From: Anagrus nilaparvatae
Lineage: Eukaryota; Arthropoda; Insecta; Hymenoptera; Mymaridae
Assembly: GCA_022575985.1 (NCBI GenBank)
Contig: JAKSXM010000247.1
Location: forward strand, 3,929,501-3,993,500
Reading direction: 5' to 3'
DNA length: 64,000 nucleotides
The notes below the pieces were generated by a model that was not told the DNA's origin, made no database searches, and saw only the letters and a program-made list of their open reading frames with translations. Position numbers and translations under genes: made by a program. Of this stretch, positions 21,595 to 32,954 are shown in pieces (position 1 is the first letter of the stretch; the number at the start of each line of letters is the position of its first letter).

Positions 21595-24500
21595 CCCGAA
21601 CGAACAAGTCGGGCGGATTGCCAACATAAGTCACGCGGCCCGTCGCACAATGGGACGAAGTCCTATTGTGCCACCCAAATTACTCTACAGGTCGTAGATT
21701 TTTAGTTTATGAATAAATTTTTTTTTTAATTTTTGTTTTCGATTTCTCTAACAATCCCTTATTCCGATTTTTTAATTAGAACTTGTAGTTTTTTTTTTTA
21801 TTTGTTAGAAACTCATTTTTTTTCTAAAAAACACATTTTTATGGTAAAATTAGCTCTAAAATGCTCAAAATTGAAGTTTTTACATCAAATTTTTTTTTTT
21901 ATCGTTGTTTTGATGAGTTTTTGAAAGTGTTCTGACAAAAAGTTTAAAAAACAAATTTAATTATTTCAAAAATGGCCAAAAGTGGCCAAAAATGTGTTAA
22001 TTAGTATTTTTTCCTAGCAAAACTATTTAAAAAGTATTTGATTCATAGTATCATTCTGAAAAATATCTCTGCTTTTATTTAGATGATTATTGTTGAACTT
22101 TTTTTTATTGAAATTTTAATATTCAAAATGGCGGACACAAAATGGCGATCAATTTTCAAAATTATTCCATTTTTTAACCCATTGAATCCTAAGAAGAAAC
22201 TGCATATGACAGAGCTGTAAAACCTAATCTATTTAGGGCATTTGACTAAAATTAGTAAAATAAAACAAAAAGAAATTTCAAAATGGTGGACATTTAAAAA
22301 TGGCGGATGAATATAGTGGTCAGAAAAAATTAAATTTTGATATTTTTTGATAAAAATTTGTTTACGTGGTATTTTGTGGGTACTCATTACGAATATAGAG
22401 TTATTTTTAAAAAACTTTAAATTACGGAACCAATATAGCCACCGAAAAACGCGAAATTTCTAGATTTTTAACGATTTTGAGCCTGAGAAGAAACTGTAAG
22501 TTGTATAACTATATAACCGGTTTCATTCAGGGCATTTAAACAAGTTATGTAAAAAAATAAAATTTTTTTTTTAAATTCAAAATGGCGGATCAATATGGCG
22601 GACACAAAAAACTAAATTTCGTTATTTTTTTGTAAAAATTTGTGTACAGAGTATTTTTGGGATGCTCCTTACGAATATCTGCCTATTTTACAAAAATTCT
22701 AAATGGCGGATCCAATATGGCTGCTGAAAAATGCGAAATTTCAAGATTTTTGATGATTTTGAGCCTGAAAATATACTGTAAGTTTATAAAATGGCGATCA
22801 ATTTTCAAAATTAATCCATTTTTTAATGATTTATAGCTTCTAAAATTAGAAATTGGAAAAATTTTAAAATTAGAATTGGCATTGAAAAAGAAGGAAGTTT
22901 AAAATTAAAATTAAAATTTATTTAAAATTCAAGTGAAAAATTGGTATTACCATTTAAAAAATTATTCAAATATATATTATTGTCTCATTGTCAATAAAAA
23001 ACATTTTTGCATATTGTATACAAATTCAACGAGCATACTAAAAAATAATTAAGGCATACTAGCTATTATGTGCGTAATTGTTGACAGTTTAAAATTCGGA
23101 AATTAAAAACCTAATAAATATACACCCATTAAATAAAATTATATAGAAGCCTTTAAATCAGAATAATTCTTCGCCCTAATTAAGACAAGATACTTATATT
23201 GAAAAGTATCTGAAATTTTTACGTGTGTCTTTTTAAAATATTCCTGCAGAAAAATATCTTTTATGTTAGTATATTAACAGTCATAGAATATAATATTACG
23301 ACCTGTAGAGTAATTTGGGTGATAGGATGAAGTCCTATTGTCACACCCAAATTACTCTAATTTTAATCAAAAAATAGCAAAATTTAGCTTTTTATGTCCG
23401 CCATATTGATCCACTATTTTGAATTTAAAAAAAAAATTTCGTTTTTTATTACATTTTCTTCAACTATCCTAAACGAAGCCGATTTTATGATTATAAACTT
23501 ACAGTATCTTCTCAGGCAAAAATCATCAAAAATCTTGAAATTTCGCATTTTTCAGCAGCCATATTGGATCCGCTATATAGAATTTTTGTAAAATAGGCAG
23601 ATATTCGTAATGAGCATCCCAAATATACCCTGTACACAAATTTTTACCAAAAAATAACGAAATTTAGTTTATTGTATCCGCCATATTTATCCGCCATTTT
23701 GAATTTAAAAAAAAAATTTTATTTCTTCACATAAATTGTTCAAATGCCCTAAATGAAACCGGTTATATGGTTATAAGACTTACAGTTTCTTCTCAGGCTC
23801 AAAATCGTCAAAAATCTCGAAATTTCGCGTTTTTCAGTTGCCATATTGGTTCCGTAATTTCAAATTTTTTAAAAATAACTGTATATTCGTAATAAGTACC
23901 CACAAAATACCACGTACACAAATTTTTATCAAAAAATATCAAAATTTAAATTTTTCTGACCACTATATTGATCCGCCATTTTTATATGTCCGCCATTTTG
24001 AAATTTCTTTTTGTTTTATTTTACTAATTTTAGTCAAATGCCCTAAATAGATTAGGTTTTACAGCTCTGTCATATGCAGTTTCTTCTTAGGATTCAATGG
24101 GTTAAAAAATGGAATAATTTTGAAAATTGATCGCCATTTTGTGTCCGCCATTTTGAATATTAAAATATCAATAAAAAAAGTTCAACAATAATCGTGTAAA
24201 TAAAAGCAGAGATATTTTTCATAATGATACTATGAATCAAATACTTTTTAAATAGTTTTGCTAGGAAAAAATACTAATTAACACATTTTTGGCCACTTTT
24301 GACCATTTTTGAAATAATTAAATTTGTTTTTTAAACTTTTTGTCAGAACACTTTCAAAAACTCATCAAAAAAACAATTTTAAAAAAAAATTTGATGTGAA
24401 AACTTCAGTTTTAAGCATTTTAGAGTTAATTTTACCATAAAAAATGTGTTTTTTAGAAAAAAAACGAGTTTCTAACAAATAAAATAAAAACTGCAAGTTC

Positions 24501-24711
24501 TAATTAAAAAATCGGAATGAGGGATTGTTAGAGAAATCGAAAACAAAAATTAAAAAAAAAAAATTAATTCATAAACTAAAAATCTACGACCTGTAGAGTA
24601 ATTTGGGTGGCACAATAGGACTACGTCCCATTGTGCGTCGGCGGCACTCCGGCGGGCCTCCGACGGGCCGCGTGACTTATGCTGGCAATCCGCCCGACTT
24701 GTTCGTTCGGG
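21595..24711. mobile_element. Foldback element with about 1.2-kb inverted arms, TA-flanked
   Basis: The tips are CCCGAACGAACAAGTCGGGC after TA (21593-21594) and its reverse complement before TA (24712-24713). The arms then carry GCCGCGTGACTTATG, a GTAGAGTAATTTGGGTG word and long A/T runs. Within each arm, 250-290-bp sub-repeats contain AATGGCGGATC, ATATGGC and GAGCCTGA words (opposite sense in the right arm). The 0.5-kb centre (22830-23290) is unique. A third copy of the GTAGAGTAATTTGGGTG word, itself palindromic, sits at 23305-23355. No transposase frame is present. It is nested in the LTR element. Confidence 0.82.
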
Positions 24712-25152
24712 TATATGTTCACATTTTTCCTTCGGAGAAAAGAAGGAATTGCGCATCATTGAAAATATATTTAAAAAAAATTATTTCTTTAAACAGAAAT
24801 ATTTTTCGGAGAAAAGAAGGAATTTTGCATTTGCTGTAGTCGATAACATATAACGGAGATGCAAAAAAAAATAAATATACAAAAATAACAATTTGTTAAA
24901 GAAATTATTCACAAAAATCGTAATATTTTGCTAAAAAGTATATTTTTTAATTTTGCTGTTAACAATTTAAAATATTTTCTTTTTCAGATACACTAGTTTT
25001 CAATCAGTGAAATTTGTTAAAATTTAATTGTGTTATTTTCAAATTTTTACAGAATTACTTTCATTAAAAAATGTGATATTTAGAAAGGGTCCAAAGAAGA
25101 GCCTGATCTTATGTTAGTACAAAACTTCAATAAGTCTTGTACGGGGGAAGAA

Positions 25153-25542
25153 TGTTACGAACGCAAATGAGAAGATTTTTTGCAATAATAATTATTCTTA
25201 TAAGGTATTAAATTCATTTTGGTTTTTATTTTTAATTATAAAATTTTGTATTAATTTCATTTTAAAATTTATTATTTTAGAAAATATTAAATATTTGAAA
25301 TTTCGAATTTAAATTTTTATCTGTTACTAAGCAACATTAACTGTTTAATATTTTAATATCATAATTGTTTTTATTGAGTTTTTGATAGTAAGTGATTAGA
25401 TTCAGATGATAAATGAATAAATTTGATTTTTTGGTTATAAAAAATTGTGAATAAAAAAGTAGTAAATTTTTTTGTAAAAAGAATTGAAAATAAAAATATT
25501 TGAATCAAACTGAGTTTTGTATTTCATGCTCTGACAAGAACA
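25153..25542 (+). repeat. 3' LTR of the 19255-25542 element
   Basis: This is a 390-bp LTR directly after the purine tract ACGGGGGAAGAA. It is the longer and probably more complete copy. It ends at AAGAACA and is followed by the CTGGT duplication, where the interrupted LINE resumes. Confidence 0.87.
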
Positions 25543-25547
25543 CTGGT

Positions 25548-26658
25548 TAACCCAGTTATAATTTCTGCTTGATTTATTACTATTTGCTAATTCTATAAGC
25601 TTTTTTAAGCAAATTTTAGGTATTCTTTCCTCTTGCATCTCGAGGATTCTTTGTATAAAATTAAGTAAGACTCTGAATATTGTAACCTGCATACTTTCTA
25701 TACCTATTTCTATTCTAATTACATACCCTGGTGTATTATTTGGCATTAAAAGTAATTTTCTGAAGAATATATTTTAAATTTTTTCAATTTTTTCCATATA
25801 TCTCAAGCTCCATATAGGGGTAGCAGAAATAGCTGTTGATGAGACAAGCGCTTTAAATAATTTTGTAGCAGTTTCTAAATTCATAAATTTTAACCTATTT
25901 ATCAGATTTTTTGTAGGCTGTATTGCATTTTCACCTTTTGTTTAAAAGTAATCACTTGCCTTATAAAATAAACCAGTACGTAAGATAGGAACTACTAAAT
26001 ATGTATACTGTTTTTCAAAGTCTATTTTTTCATCATTATATAAGAGTGGAGGAAGTTTCTTTTCACTTCCATGTCCACCTTTTTTTATTAATAACGTTTT
26101 TGTTTTCTTAATATTTAATTGTAACTCGTTTTTATTAAAGTATTCCTCAAGCCCTTTAATTATTTTCCTAAGTTCTCTGCCTGATTCGGAAAGAAATATC
26201 ATATAATCTGCAAATGCTAAAATAACTATTTCAACAACGTGATTTACTGATACTCCTTTAAAATCTCTGTCTAACAAAAAATTTTCCATGTCATTTAAAA
26301 ATAGCGAATATAATAAAGGGCTAAGAGTTTCACCTTGCAATACACCTATTGTAAACGGGATTCCATCAGAAATGCCCTCCTTACTTTTAATAGCAATATT
26401 TGTTTTGGTATATAAATTAATTAAAATATTTATTATTTTATGGCTTACTCCAACTTGACTTAGTTTTTTCCACAATAAGATATATGAAACTAATGGGAAA
26501 GCGCTCTTTAGGTCAACGAAAAGGGCATAGAGCTTTCCCCCTTCATTCTGTAATTGTTTTTGAATTATTGCATTTAATACAAAAATATGCTCTGTCGTGC
26601 CTCTTTTTTCTTTAAAGCCCGCTTGCCACTTAAATGTATTATATGTTTTATATTGCAA
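25548..26658 (-). pseudogene. LINE family A reverse transcriptase and post-RT region (minus)
   Basis: The minus frame from 26658 reads QAGFKEKRGTTEHIFVLN (RT motif 2a region), ALFVDLKSAFPLVSY (motif A aspartate), VLQGETLSPLLYSLFLNDM (motif B) and AFADYMIFLSES (motif C). Motif C should be FADD: its second catalytic aspartate is Tyr here, so the enzyme would be inactive. After a stop at 25942 the post-RT part follows (25746-25548: TPGYVIRIEIGIESMQVTI, ERIPKICLKKLIELANSNK). The LTR retrotransposon then interrupts it; the frame goes on at 19254. It is 5' truncated near 26660. Confidence 0.85.
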
Positions 26659-26659
26659 A

Positions 26660-27660
26660 TGACAGCACCTCTATTGCATTACCGCGGGCGAATGTCAGTT
26701 CGCTCTTAGACGCCGCCCTGAACGCACATTATAATAAACACACTAGTTTATATTTATGGCCGTCTTTCCAAAAATCCAAATTTGCTGATTTCAAGGCATT
26801 AGCAAAAGAAATGACCGTAGGAACGAACATTATTTGAAATGGTCACTAGATGCAGACTAGTAGTTCAGAATAGGGGCATTATACGAGTGGCCAGGTTGGG
26901 GCACCTGAATTCCATATATAACATTTTCCACAAAAGGTGTATTTCGGTGGCTCGGCGACTGGAAGGCGATGGATGTATAAACAGGAATTGATTAGAACTA
27001 CATCACTTTTCGGATGCTGAATGGAACCTCGCAATAACCTCCCTACAAGAGGCGTCAGCTGGAATATTTCAAAGATAGACGAGGACAGATTTGAGGAATA
27101 ATTTTGAATTGAGCCATTGTCCATCCTCGCTTGGTATAAAGGATGCGCATCTGAAACAGCGGACTTACAAAGACAAAGAATTCCCAAGCGCGTCAAAAGG
27201 CATAGAGATCATGGAACCCACCTAAACCCACCGTGCGCTCTCGGGAACACAAAAATGCTAAGCATTAAGTGTCCAGGGCCATCCACCAAAGCAAGGCTCG
27301 CTACCTGTGTTCAGGCGCGCACACAGAAAGTTGCGCTGGGGTAAGCTAATAATGATAATAGTAACAATAATAATAATAATAATAATATTCCTCCAGGCCG
27401 CCGGATAGTATAGGAGCCCGGAGCCAGTAGCTAACTGGTCTGGCTGCTCTATCAGCCGGCGAATAATCTCTTTTTCCGTAGTAGTGCCGAGTAGCGCCCG
27501 GGCAGGGCCCTGCTGCGGAAAGCGTGGAGCTTTTCTCAAGGCCACTACGCTAGGGGACACCCGGTTTGGGGGGGCGACCGTGCGAGATCACCGCGTTGAC
27601 TGGCTGCATCATGTCCCGCATTCAACTACATAAGACAAAACAGGTTAGAAGGAGTAAAAC
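26660..27660. other. Mixed repeat-derived DNA between two LINEs
   Basis: This stretch is GC-richer than its neighbours. Open frames exist on both strands but none matches a known domain with confidence. On the minus strand 27560-27380 reads EKEIIRRLIEQPDQLATGSG followed by LLYYPAAWRN, running into an (ATT/AAT)n microsatellite at 27370-27390. On the plus strand 26700-27200 shows KDAHLKQRTYKDKEF-like text with stops. It is probably fragments of LINE untranslated or ORF1 sequence. A (TAA)n tail at 27354-27388 could be the 3' end of a plus-strand retroelement. Confidence 0.35.
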
Positions 27661-27675
27661 TTTTTAAAAAACAAA

Positions 27676-27843
27676 ATGATGCAACAAAATAATAATGATC
27701 AGGTTCAAAGCGTGCAGGAACCGCCAATGAACAACAACAAACAAGGCTCCTTAGTCCTAACAAACTTAAACGCAGCTGCAAGGCTCGATGCCTGCGTTCA
27801 TTACGCGAGGATCGTAATTAAGAGAGTCATTACGGCTCTCTAA
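27676..27843 (+). pseudogene. R1-type LINE, ORF1 start (internally deleted copy)
   Basis: ATG at 27676 opens a 55-codon frame, MMQQNNNDQVQSVQEPPMNN followed by a TNLNAAARLDACVHYARI stretch, closing at TAA 27841. A Gln/Asn-rich start is common in R1-type ORF1 proteins. The text jumps at about 27830 straight into the region before the RT (MGKLNRRSDNIMDTV), so most of ORF1 and the endonuclease are missing. The ORF1 identity is inference from position and style. Confidence 0.45.
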
Positions 27844-27989
27844 TGGGCAAGTTGAACCGGCGGTCTGACAACATTATGGACACGGTGTCGACCGAACGAA
27901 TCATCGAGTCTCTCTTCCCTGAGCGGCCCATCCCGGTAGAGGCGATACCCAGGGAGGAAGTGCCACTATTCAGCAAGGACGAGATGGTC

Positions 27990-29085
27990 TATTAATTAAG
28001 GACCTAATATACCCATTATTTTTTGCCAAATATATACTACTATATCTTCACAAACTTTACCTTTTATGATAACTATGTCTAGACTCATATTTTTATTAAC
28101 CCACTCGTTTATTGCTATTACAATGTCTAGACACATAAATAATGATTTTCCCCAACCTTATTATAAAACACATTATCACGTAATACATAAAAAGTCTAGA
28201 CACATAAACAATGATTTTACCTCAACCTTAGTATGAAAGACATTGTCACGTAATACATAGAAAGTCTAGATGCATAAATAAAGCATTACATAGCAATAAC
28301 ACGCGTTTCTTATTAAAAAGTCTAGACACATAAACAATGATTTTACCTCAACCTTAGTATGAAATACATTGTCACGTAATACATAGAAAGTCTAGACGCA
28401 TAAATAAAGCATTACATAGCAATAACACGCGTTTCTTATTAAAAGGTCTAGACACATAAACAATGACATTATCACGTTTTCCCTATTACACACCCTACGC
28501 ATAATAATCAGATTTCCATAACATAAATTCCCACAGTCAACTCCTCACTAGAATCATACGCCCCTTAGCAACACCAATAAGATTTTCTCATTTTCTCCGC
28601 CATAATGGAAACACCCTTAGCAACGCGCCATAACATCCCTAACAACACCAATCAAAACCGATGCATTGAACTATCCTAGTTTGAACCCTCCCCTGAGAAA
28701 GACTATATAAATCGCTGCCTGAGGGCAGATGAGTGAGTTAGTCAGTTAGTCAGTTAGTCAGCTAGTTAGAGTTGGAGTAAGAGTCAGTAGAGATCGGGGT
28801 ATCATACCGACAGACACACGGGCGTGCGGGCAAGTCTGTTCATTCTGGTCAATCATAAAATCCATCGAATTAGTGTGTAGAAAAGTCAAATCTTGAACTT
28901 TGATTAAATAAAAGTATATAATTAAAATCAGTGGCCATTCAATTGAACTATTTCCTTAAAAACCTTTCCGCAAAACATCCCACGGGATCCAGGAGTATCC
29001 TGAATCGCCATTTACATCAAAATCACGGGTGAAAGCAAACAACATCAATATTCAGTATTTAACCTAGTGGGTTAAATACATAACA
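27990..29085 (+). mobile_element. Solo LTR inserted in R1-type LINE
   Basis: GGTC precedes (27986-27989) and follows (29086-29089) a block with imperfect TGTTA...TAACA ends (the first G is A here). The LINE frame is open on both sides. Inside are tandem repeats (28126-28470), a TATA box in GACTATATAAATCG (28701-28714) followed by GTTAGTCAGTTAGTCAGT, and AATAAA at 28907. This U3-R-U5 layout gives the plus orientation. No internal retroelement DNA is present, so it is a recombination remnant. The 4-bp duplication suits Ty3/Gypsy-type integrases, which is inference. Confidence 0.8.
28126..28470. repeat. Tandem repeats in LTR U3 with GTCTAGAC palindromes
   Basis: A 70-bp unit (GTCTAGACACATAAACAATG ... 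CACGTAATACATAGAAA) alternates with a 56-bp unit (GTCTAGA(T/C)GCATAAATAAAG ... CGCGTTTCTTATTAAAA), giving a period of about 126 bp with over two cycles. Each unit opens with the palindrome GTCTAGAC or a close variant. Such arrays upstream of a TATA box usually act as enhancer-like binding sites in LTRs; that role is inferred. Confidence 0.8.
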
Positions 29086-30560
29086 GGTCAAGGCCATGAA
29101 AAATGGCAAGGCGCCAGGGCCGGACGGGATACCAGCGAAAGTGCTGAAACGAGCGGTCAAAATAATCCCTGGTATCCTGTTAAGCATGTTTAATGCATGC
29201 TTAATGGCGGGAGTGTTCCCAAGGCAGTGGAAGGTGGCACGTTTCGTGCTCTTGAACAAGGGTAAAGGTGGAGCCCCGGAATCTCCATCATCTTACAGAT
29301 CCTTGTGCATGCTAAATACCATTGGAAAGGTGATGGAGAACATGCTCCGGGCAAGGCTGAGAAGAGCCATCGAGGAGGGCTGGTGGCCTTTCCGAGTAAC
29401 AGCATGGATTTCGTGAAGGTAATTCCCCGATTGATGCCATCCGGCGTGTCGCGGATACTGTGAAAGACGAGAGGGAGAGAAATCATGCGATCCGCAAGGA
29501 CGTCCTTCTGGTGACGCTGGACGTCAAGAACGCGTTCAACTCTGCCAGATGGGATGACATGATCTGGTCCCTCGAGCAGGATTTTCGGATACCCAGATAC
29601 CTGGGTAACGTCCTCAAGGACCACCTACGGGACCAAAGACTACTCTACGACACGCCCGATGGTAGGTGACAGAGAGTCTTGAGCGCGGGCATCGCGCAAG
29701 GCTCGGTTCTCGGACCGGACCTGTGGAATGCCTTTTACGACGGTTTGTTGCGCGTTCACCTCCCAGAAGGAGCTTCCCTGATCGGGTACGCAGACCGCCA
29801 CCGGCAGCTAAAACATCAGTCAAGTACCTGGGAGTTCTGCTTGATAACAAGCTGAACTTCTGGGAACAATTTCAGAGGTCGAGTGAGAAGGCCTCGTCGG
29901 TCGCATTTTCCTTGTCAAGGCTCATGGCCAACATAGGAGGGCCCAAACCAGGGAAGCAAAGATTGTTTATGTCCGTGGTCAACTCTGTCCTGCATTACGG
30001 ATCAGAGATCTGGGCAGATATTACCAAAACTGCCAAGTATAGACATAAAATATCGTCTGTGCAGTGGCAAGCGGCCCTGAGGATCGCCTGCGCGTACCAT
30101 ACGGTATCCCTTGAGGCCATCCAGGTAGTAGCATCGGTCATACCCATCGACCTGCTAGCGTTGGAGCGGAAATACATTTACGATAGTGTAGAGGAACGCG
30201 AAGTGGCATCCACTCGCGCCCGCTCCAGCTCTCAGAGCGCAATGCAGAGACGATGGAAGAATGAACAAAAGGCCAGGTGGACGCGTACTCTGATCTCAGA
30301 TCTGCAGGCACGGACTGGGTGACAGCATGGGGAGGTAGACCTATACCTACACCTATACCTATACTTTACCCAATTTCTAACGGGAAACGGTTATTTCCGA
30401 GCCATGTTGAAATATTGGCATAAGGTGCAACAAAGCAGTGTCTATACTGCCCAGGTGTGGATGACACAGCAGAGCACACATTCTTTGGATATGTACGCTA
30501 CTCGGAAGGGCGCGCGCCCTTCCCGATTTGGAGACCAGAGTCAGTATTGGAATTGAAACA

Positions 30561-30960
30561 AAGTAGCAGAGTACGTAAGGGCCACCTTGTTGAAGAAAAA
30601 GGAGGATGGGTTTCTATCGTAGATACCTCTCTTATCACTAGGCTGGGGGAAGGCAGCGGCCAGTTGCCTTGGCTGCGCGTCCCAAACTATACCTGAAAAG
30701 GGAGTTCCGGTTAGAGGCAAACAAGCGAAGGGGGGTTAATAGTGTGTTTATCCAGTAAGAATCTGGGGCGTAGCCGGCGACGGCGTTCACCGGTGGTCTC
30801 CCACTTGTACACTTAGTGCAACTGGGCGGTCATGGAAATTTACGGGTCTTTAAGGCACGCAAACACTCCATGGCTGCTGTAAGATTCACAAGATTCCCTC
30901 GACATAAAAAAAAAATAAAAATTAATAATAATAATATCAGTATAATAAGAAATATATTAA
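30561..30960 (+). other. R1-type LINE 3' UTR and AAT tail
   Basis: After the zinc-knuckle remnant come GC-rich untranslated sequence (GGCGTAGCCGGCGACGGCG) and GATTCCCTCGACATAAAA. An A-run and a TTAATAATAATAATAT tail end near 30945. A short AAT-rich tail is a plausible 3' terminus of this LINE. Its target duplication was not identified because the 5' end is uncertain. Confidence 0.45.
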
Positions 30961-31919
30961 ATGAAAATTTACTCCGCTGTTCCGGTCCCAAGCCCGGGGC
31001 CTTCTAGGAGGAAGGAGGAGGGTAGTTCATGCAGCCTTCCTAAGGTAGAACTAGAATCGGGGATGCTGGATATAGCTTCTGGAATATCAAAGGCTGTCTA
31101 TAAACGGGTCTATGCCCTGCAATTCTTTTTGGGGCAGTTGCTGGATGCTCTGCCGCAGAATGCTACCCTTATGCATCCTCGAATAATCAGCAGTCATAGG
31201 TGACCAGAAGGGATCTCCCAATTTAAGTGCGACTCAAGCCACTTACGGGCCCTACTTGAGTGGTGGTCCTAAGTATCGGCTCTTAGTATGGGGATTTCCT
31301 GCCTAGAGTACAGCGACGTAGACGCTAAGCGTTAGCTACGGGTCCGCCATATTATTTAATTGGTGTGATATGGTCATAGTGTGAAGGCGCGGGTAAAGGA
31401 ATCGGAGATGCTGGATGGATCTTTCTGAGAACATCTGGGCCACCCTTATAAACAGGGTCTTGTGACATAATTTCTAAATAAAGTACTTCGTACGATCGTG
31501 CACTCTTAATGGAGCGCCACAGAAAGCTGTCTAAAAGTACTAGAATTCGGCTGGGGGAGTCCATTTTGGGAGGACTTAAATAGGATCTCTGGATCTTTTG
31601 GGGGTAATCCCTAATTAGATTTCTCTCCTGTCTCGTGACGGGAAAATAATATCACGAGATGGTAGCAACCATGGAGGTGAAAGTCCGTCCAAACTGTTAG
31701 ACTACGGTCGAAACCCTGTTATACGGCAGGTACAAGTAGGGCACAATACCGTATAATGTCACCAGTCATGATGGTGAAACCCATCGAACTGCAAGACCTA
31801 AATCGGACATCAATGTGGGAACATCTGGAACCATGGTGGTGGCTGACCTGGTCTCCCCAGCCTAACGATAGAGTGACGCAAGCCTGCTCTGTAGGGGGGG
31901 AGGGTATCCAAAAGATCGG
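30961..31919 (+). other. GC-richer leader of an ORF1-bearing LINE piece
   Basis: An open frame 30961-31203 reads LESGMLDIASGISKAVYKRV followed by LGQLLDALPQNATLMHPRII, then stops. The rest up to 31919 has no long frame but is GC-rich like the LINEs. It may be 5' UTR or decayed ORF1 of the element whose ORF1 follows at 31920. No domain can be assigned. Confidence 0.35.
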
Positions 31920-32954
31920 ATGCCCTCTCATGAGGGGGTAATCTCATGCCTAATGCAGCACTTCAGGGCACCTGGGGGCCCCCTGATTTATGTGATGAAT
32001 GTTCCTCCCCCTTCTCCCAGGCTCTGTTTGGTGGCGACGACCCATTCCGACCCACTCGTGGGATCCAAAATTGATAATCCTAAAAAACAAACCCTTACTA
32101 ACAAAAACCCTGATGGGACTCCTAAAGAGATACCACAGGCGAAAACAACTGATTCAGTGAATACTTCATCCAATAAGCCGGGGACCATTAAACCAGTGAA
32201 TACTTCCATTAAACCCAAGAAACTGGCAACTGGGACCCAATCTGGGACATTAGATGGAAGTAACTTAAAACTAGCCGATATCTTTAATAAGAAATCGGCA
32301 ACCCATACTGGGACTCTACAAGGGAAACCAGGTGTAAGTAATCAGAAGTTTGCAAATGGAACACCTCCGGGTGGAACAAGCGCAAATAAAAGATCCGAGG
32401 CTCAAAAGAAAAAGGCAAGGTTAACTAGAATAGCTAAAAAAAGAGAAGCCCAGGGATATGAGATTCCCAGATCTGCGGGACTCAAGAGAGGTAGAAGTGG
32501 GGAAGACACTTCTCCCAATTTCGAGAACCGTAAGAAAAGGGATACGGGATCACCGAAGGCGAAGGGAACCTATAAGCAGGCTCTCAAGAATGGCAACATT
32601 ATTGGGATCCTGGTTAGAGGATACCCAGGCCCTTCGACTTATATAAATGATGAAAGGAGAGAGCTTATCCAAGAGTCGATCTTGAATTACATACTTCAGG
32701 ACTAGCACATCATAGAGTTTAGGCCAAAGCAAATTCCATCGGGGCCAAATTTGATGGTCGTCAGTATGCCAGAACAGCAGGTTGAAGCCCTTAAGGGACT
32801 GGACCTCAAACCTGCCTTTGGATTAGGTAGGGCTGGGTGTGCCATTCTCAATAAGGAAAAGAAGACCTTGCCAGAGGTGACTGACGTCGATACAACTTTG
32901 ACCTCAGGTGAGGCGATAATAGTGGAGGCGATGTCCGCAATGGAGACACTATAG
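31920..32954 (+). pseudogene. LINE ORF1-like protein, one stop
   Basis: A 261-codon frame (31920-32705) is rich in Lys, Thr, Pro and Gly, with a basic stretch SEAQKKKARLTRIAKKREAQ. It ends in a more conserved-looking part (TYKQALKNGNIIGILVRGYP). After the TAG at 32703, HIIEFRPKQIPSGPN is followed by LMVVSMPEQQVEALKGLDLK and GRAGCAILNKEKKTLPE (to 32954). A basic disordered head and a compact tail containing strand-like segments recall ORF1 proteins of insect LINEs with a DUF4780-like domain. This is recall, not a search result. No RT follows, so the piece is 3' truncated, which is unusual for a LINE. The true start is unknown. Confidence 0.4.

Larger units (their letters stand above)
19255..25542 (+). 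mobile_element. LTR retrotransposon, 5-bp duplication CTGGT, internal genes lost
   Basis: Two long direct repeats (19255-19583 and 25153-25542) both start TGTTACGAACGC and end GACAAGAACA. CTGGT precedes the first (19250-19254) and follows the second (25543-25547). A primer-binding-like GGTGCCAGAAACCCG lies just inside the left LTR, and a purine run ACGGGGGAAGAA just before the right LTR, so the element reads on the plus strand. The internal part has no intact gag or pol. Half of it is a 3.1-kb foldback element (21595-24711). It is inserted in a minus-strand family A LINE, whose frame runs through the empty site. The superfamily is not determined. Confidence 0.87.
27844..30560 (+). pseudogene. 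R1-type LINE reverse transcriptase, split by a solo LTR
   Basis: The pre-RT segment (MGKLNRRSDNIMDTVSTERI ... SKDEMV) ends at 27989. After the LTR it resumes at 29090 with KAMKNGKAPGPDGIPAKVLK, PRQWKVARFVLLNKGKG and SYRSLCMLNTIGKVMENML. A frameshift occurs near 29385; then TLDVKNAFNSARW (motif A aspartate) follows, then a stop at 29667. The catalytic YADD is cut: GYAD is followed directly by foreign text, and about 80 residues are missing before KYLGVLLDNKLNF. The thumb (KPGKQRLFMSVVNSVLHYGS) and a zinc knuckle CLYCPGVDDTAEHTFFG, with its last Cys lost, end the protein. Confidence 0.85.

Noticed and set aside
27258..27560. 100-codon minus-strand frame ending in poly-Ile
   Set aside because: The poly-Ile comes from an (ATT)n microsatellite and the rest could not be tied to any family; kept only as unassigned repeat-derived DNA.
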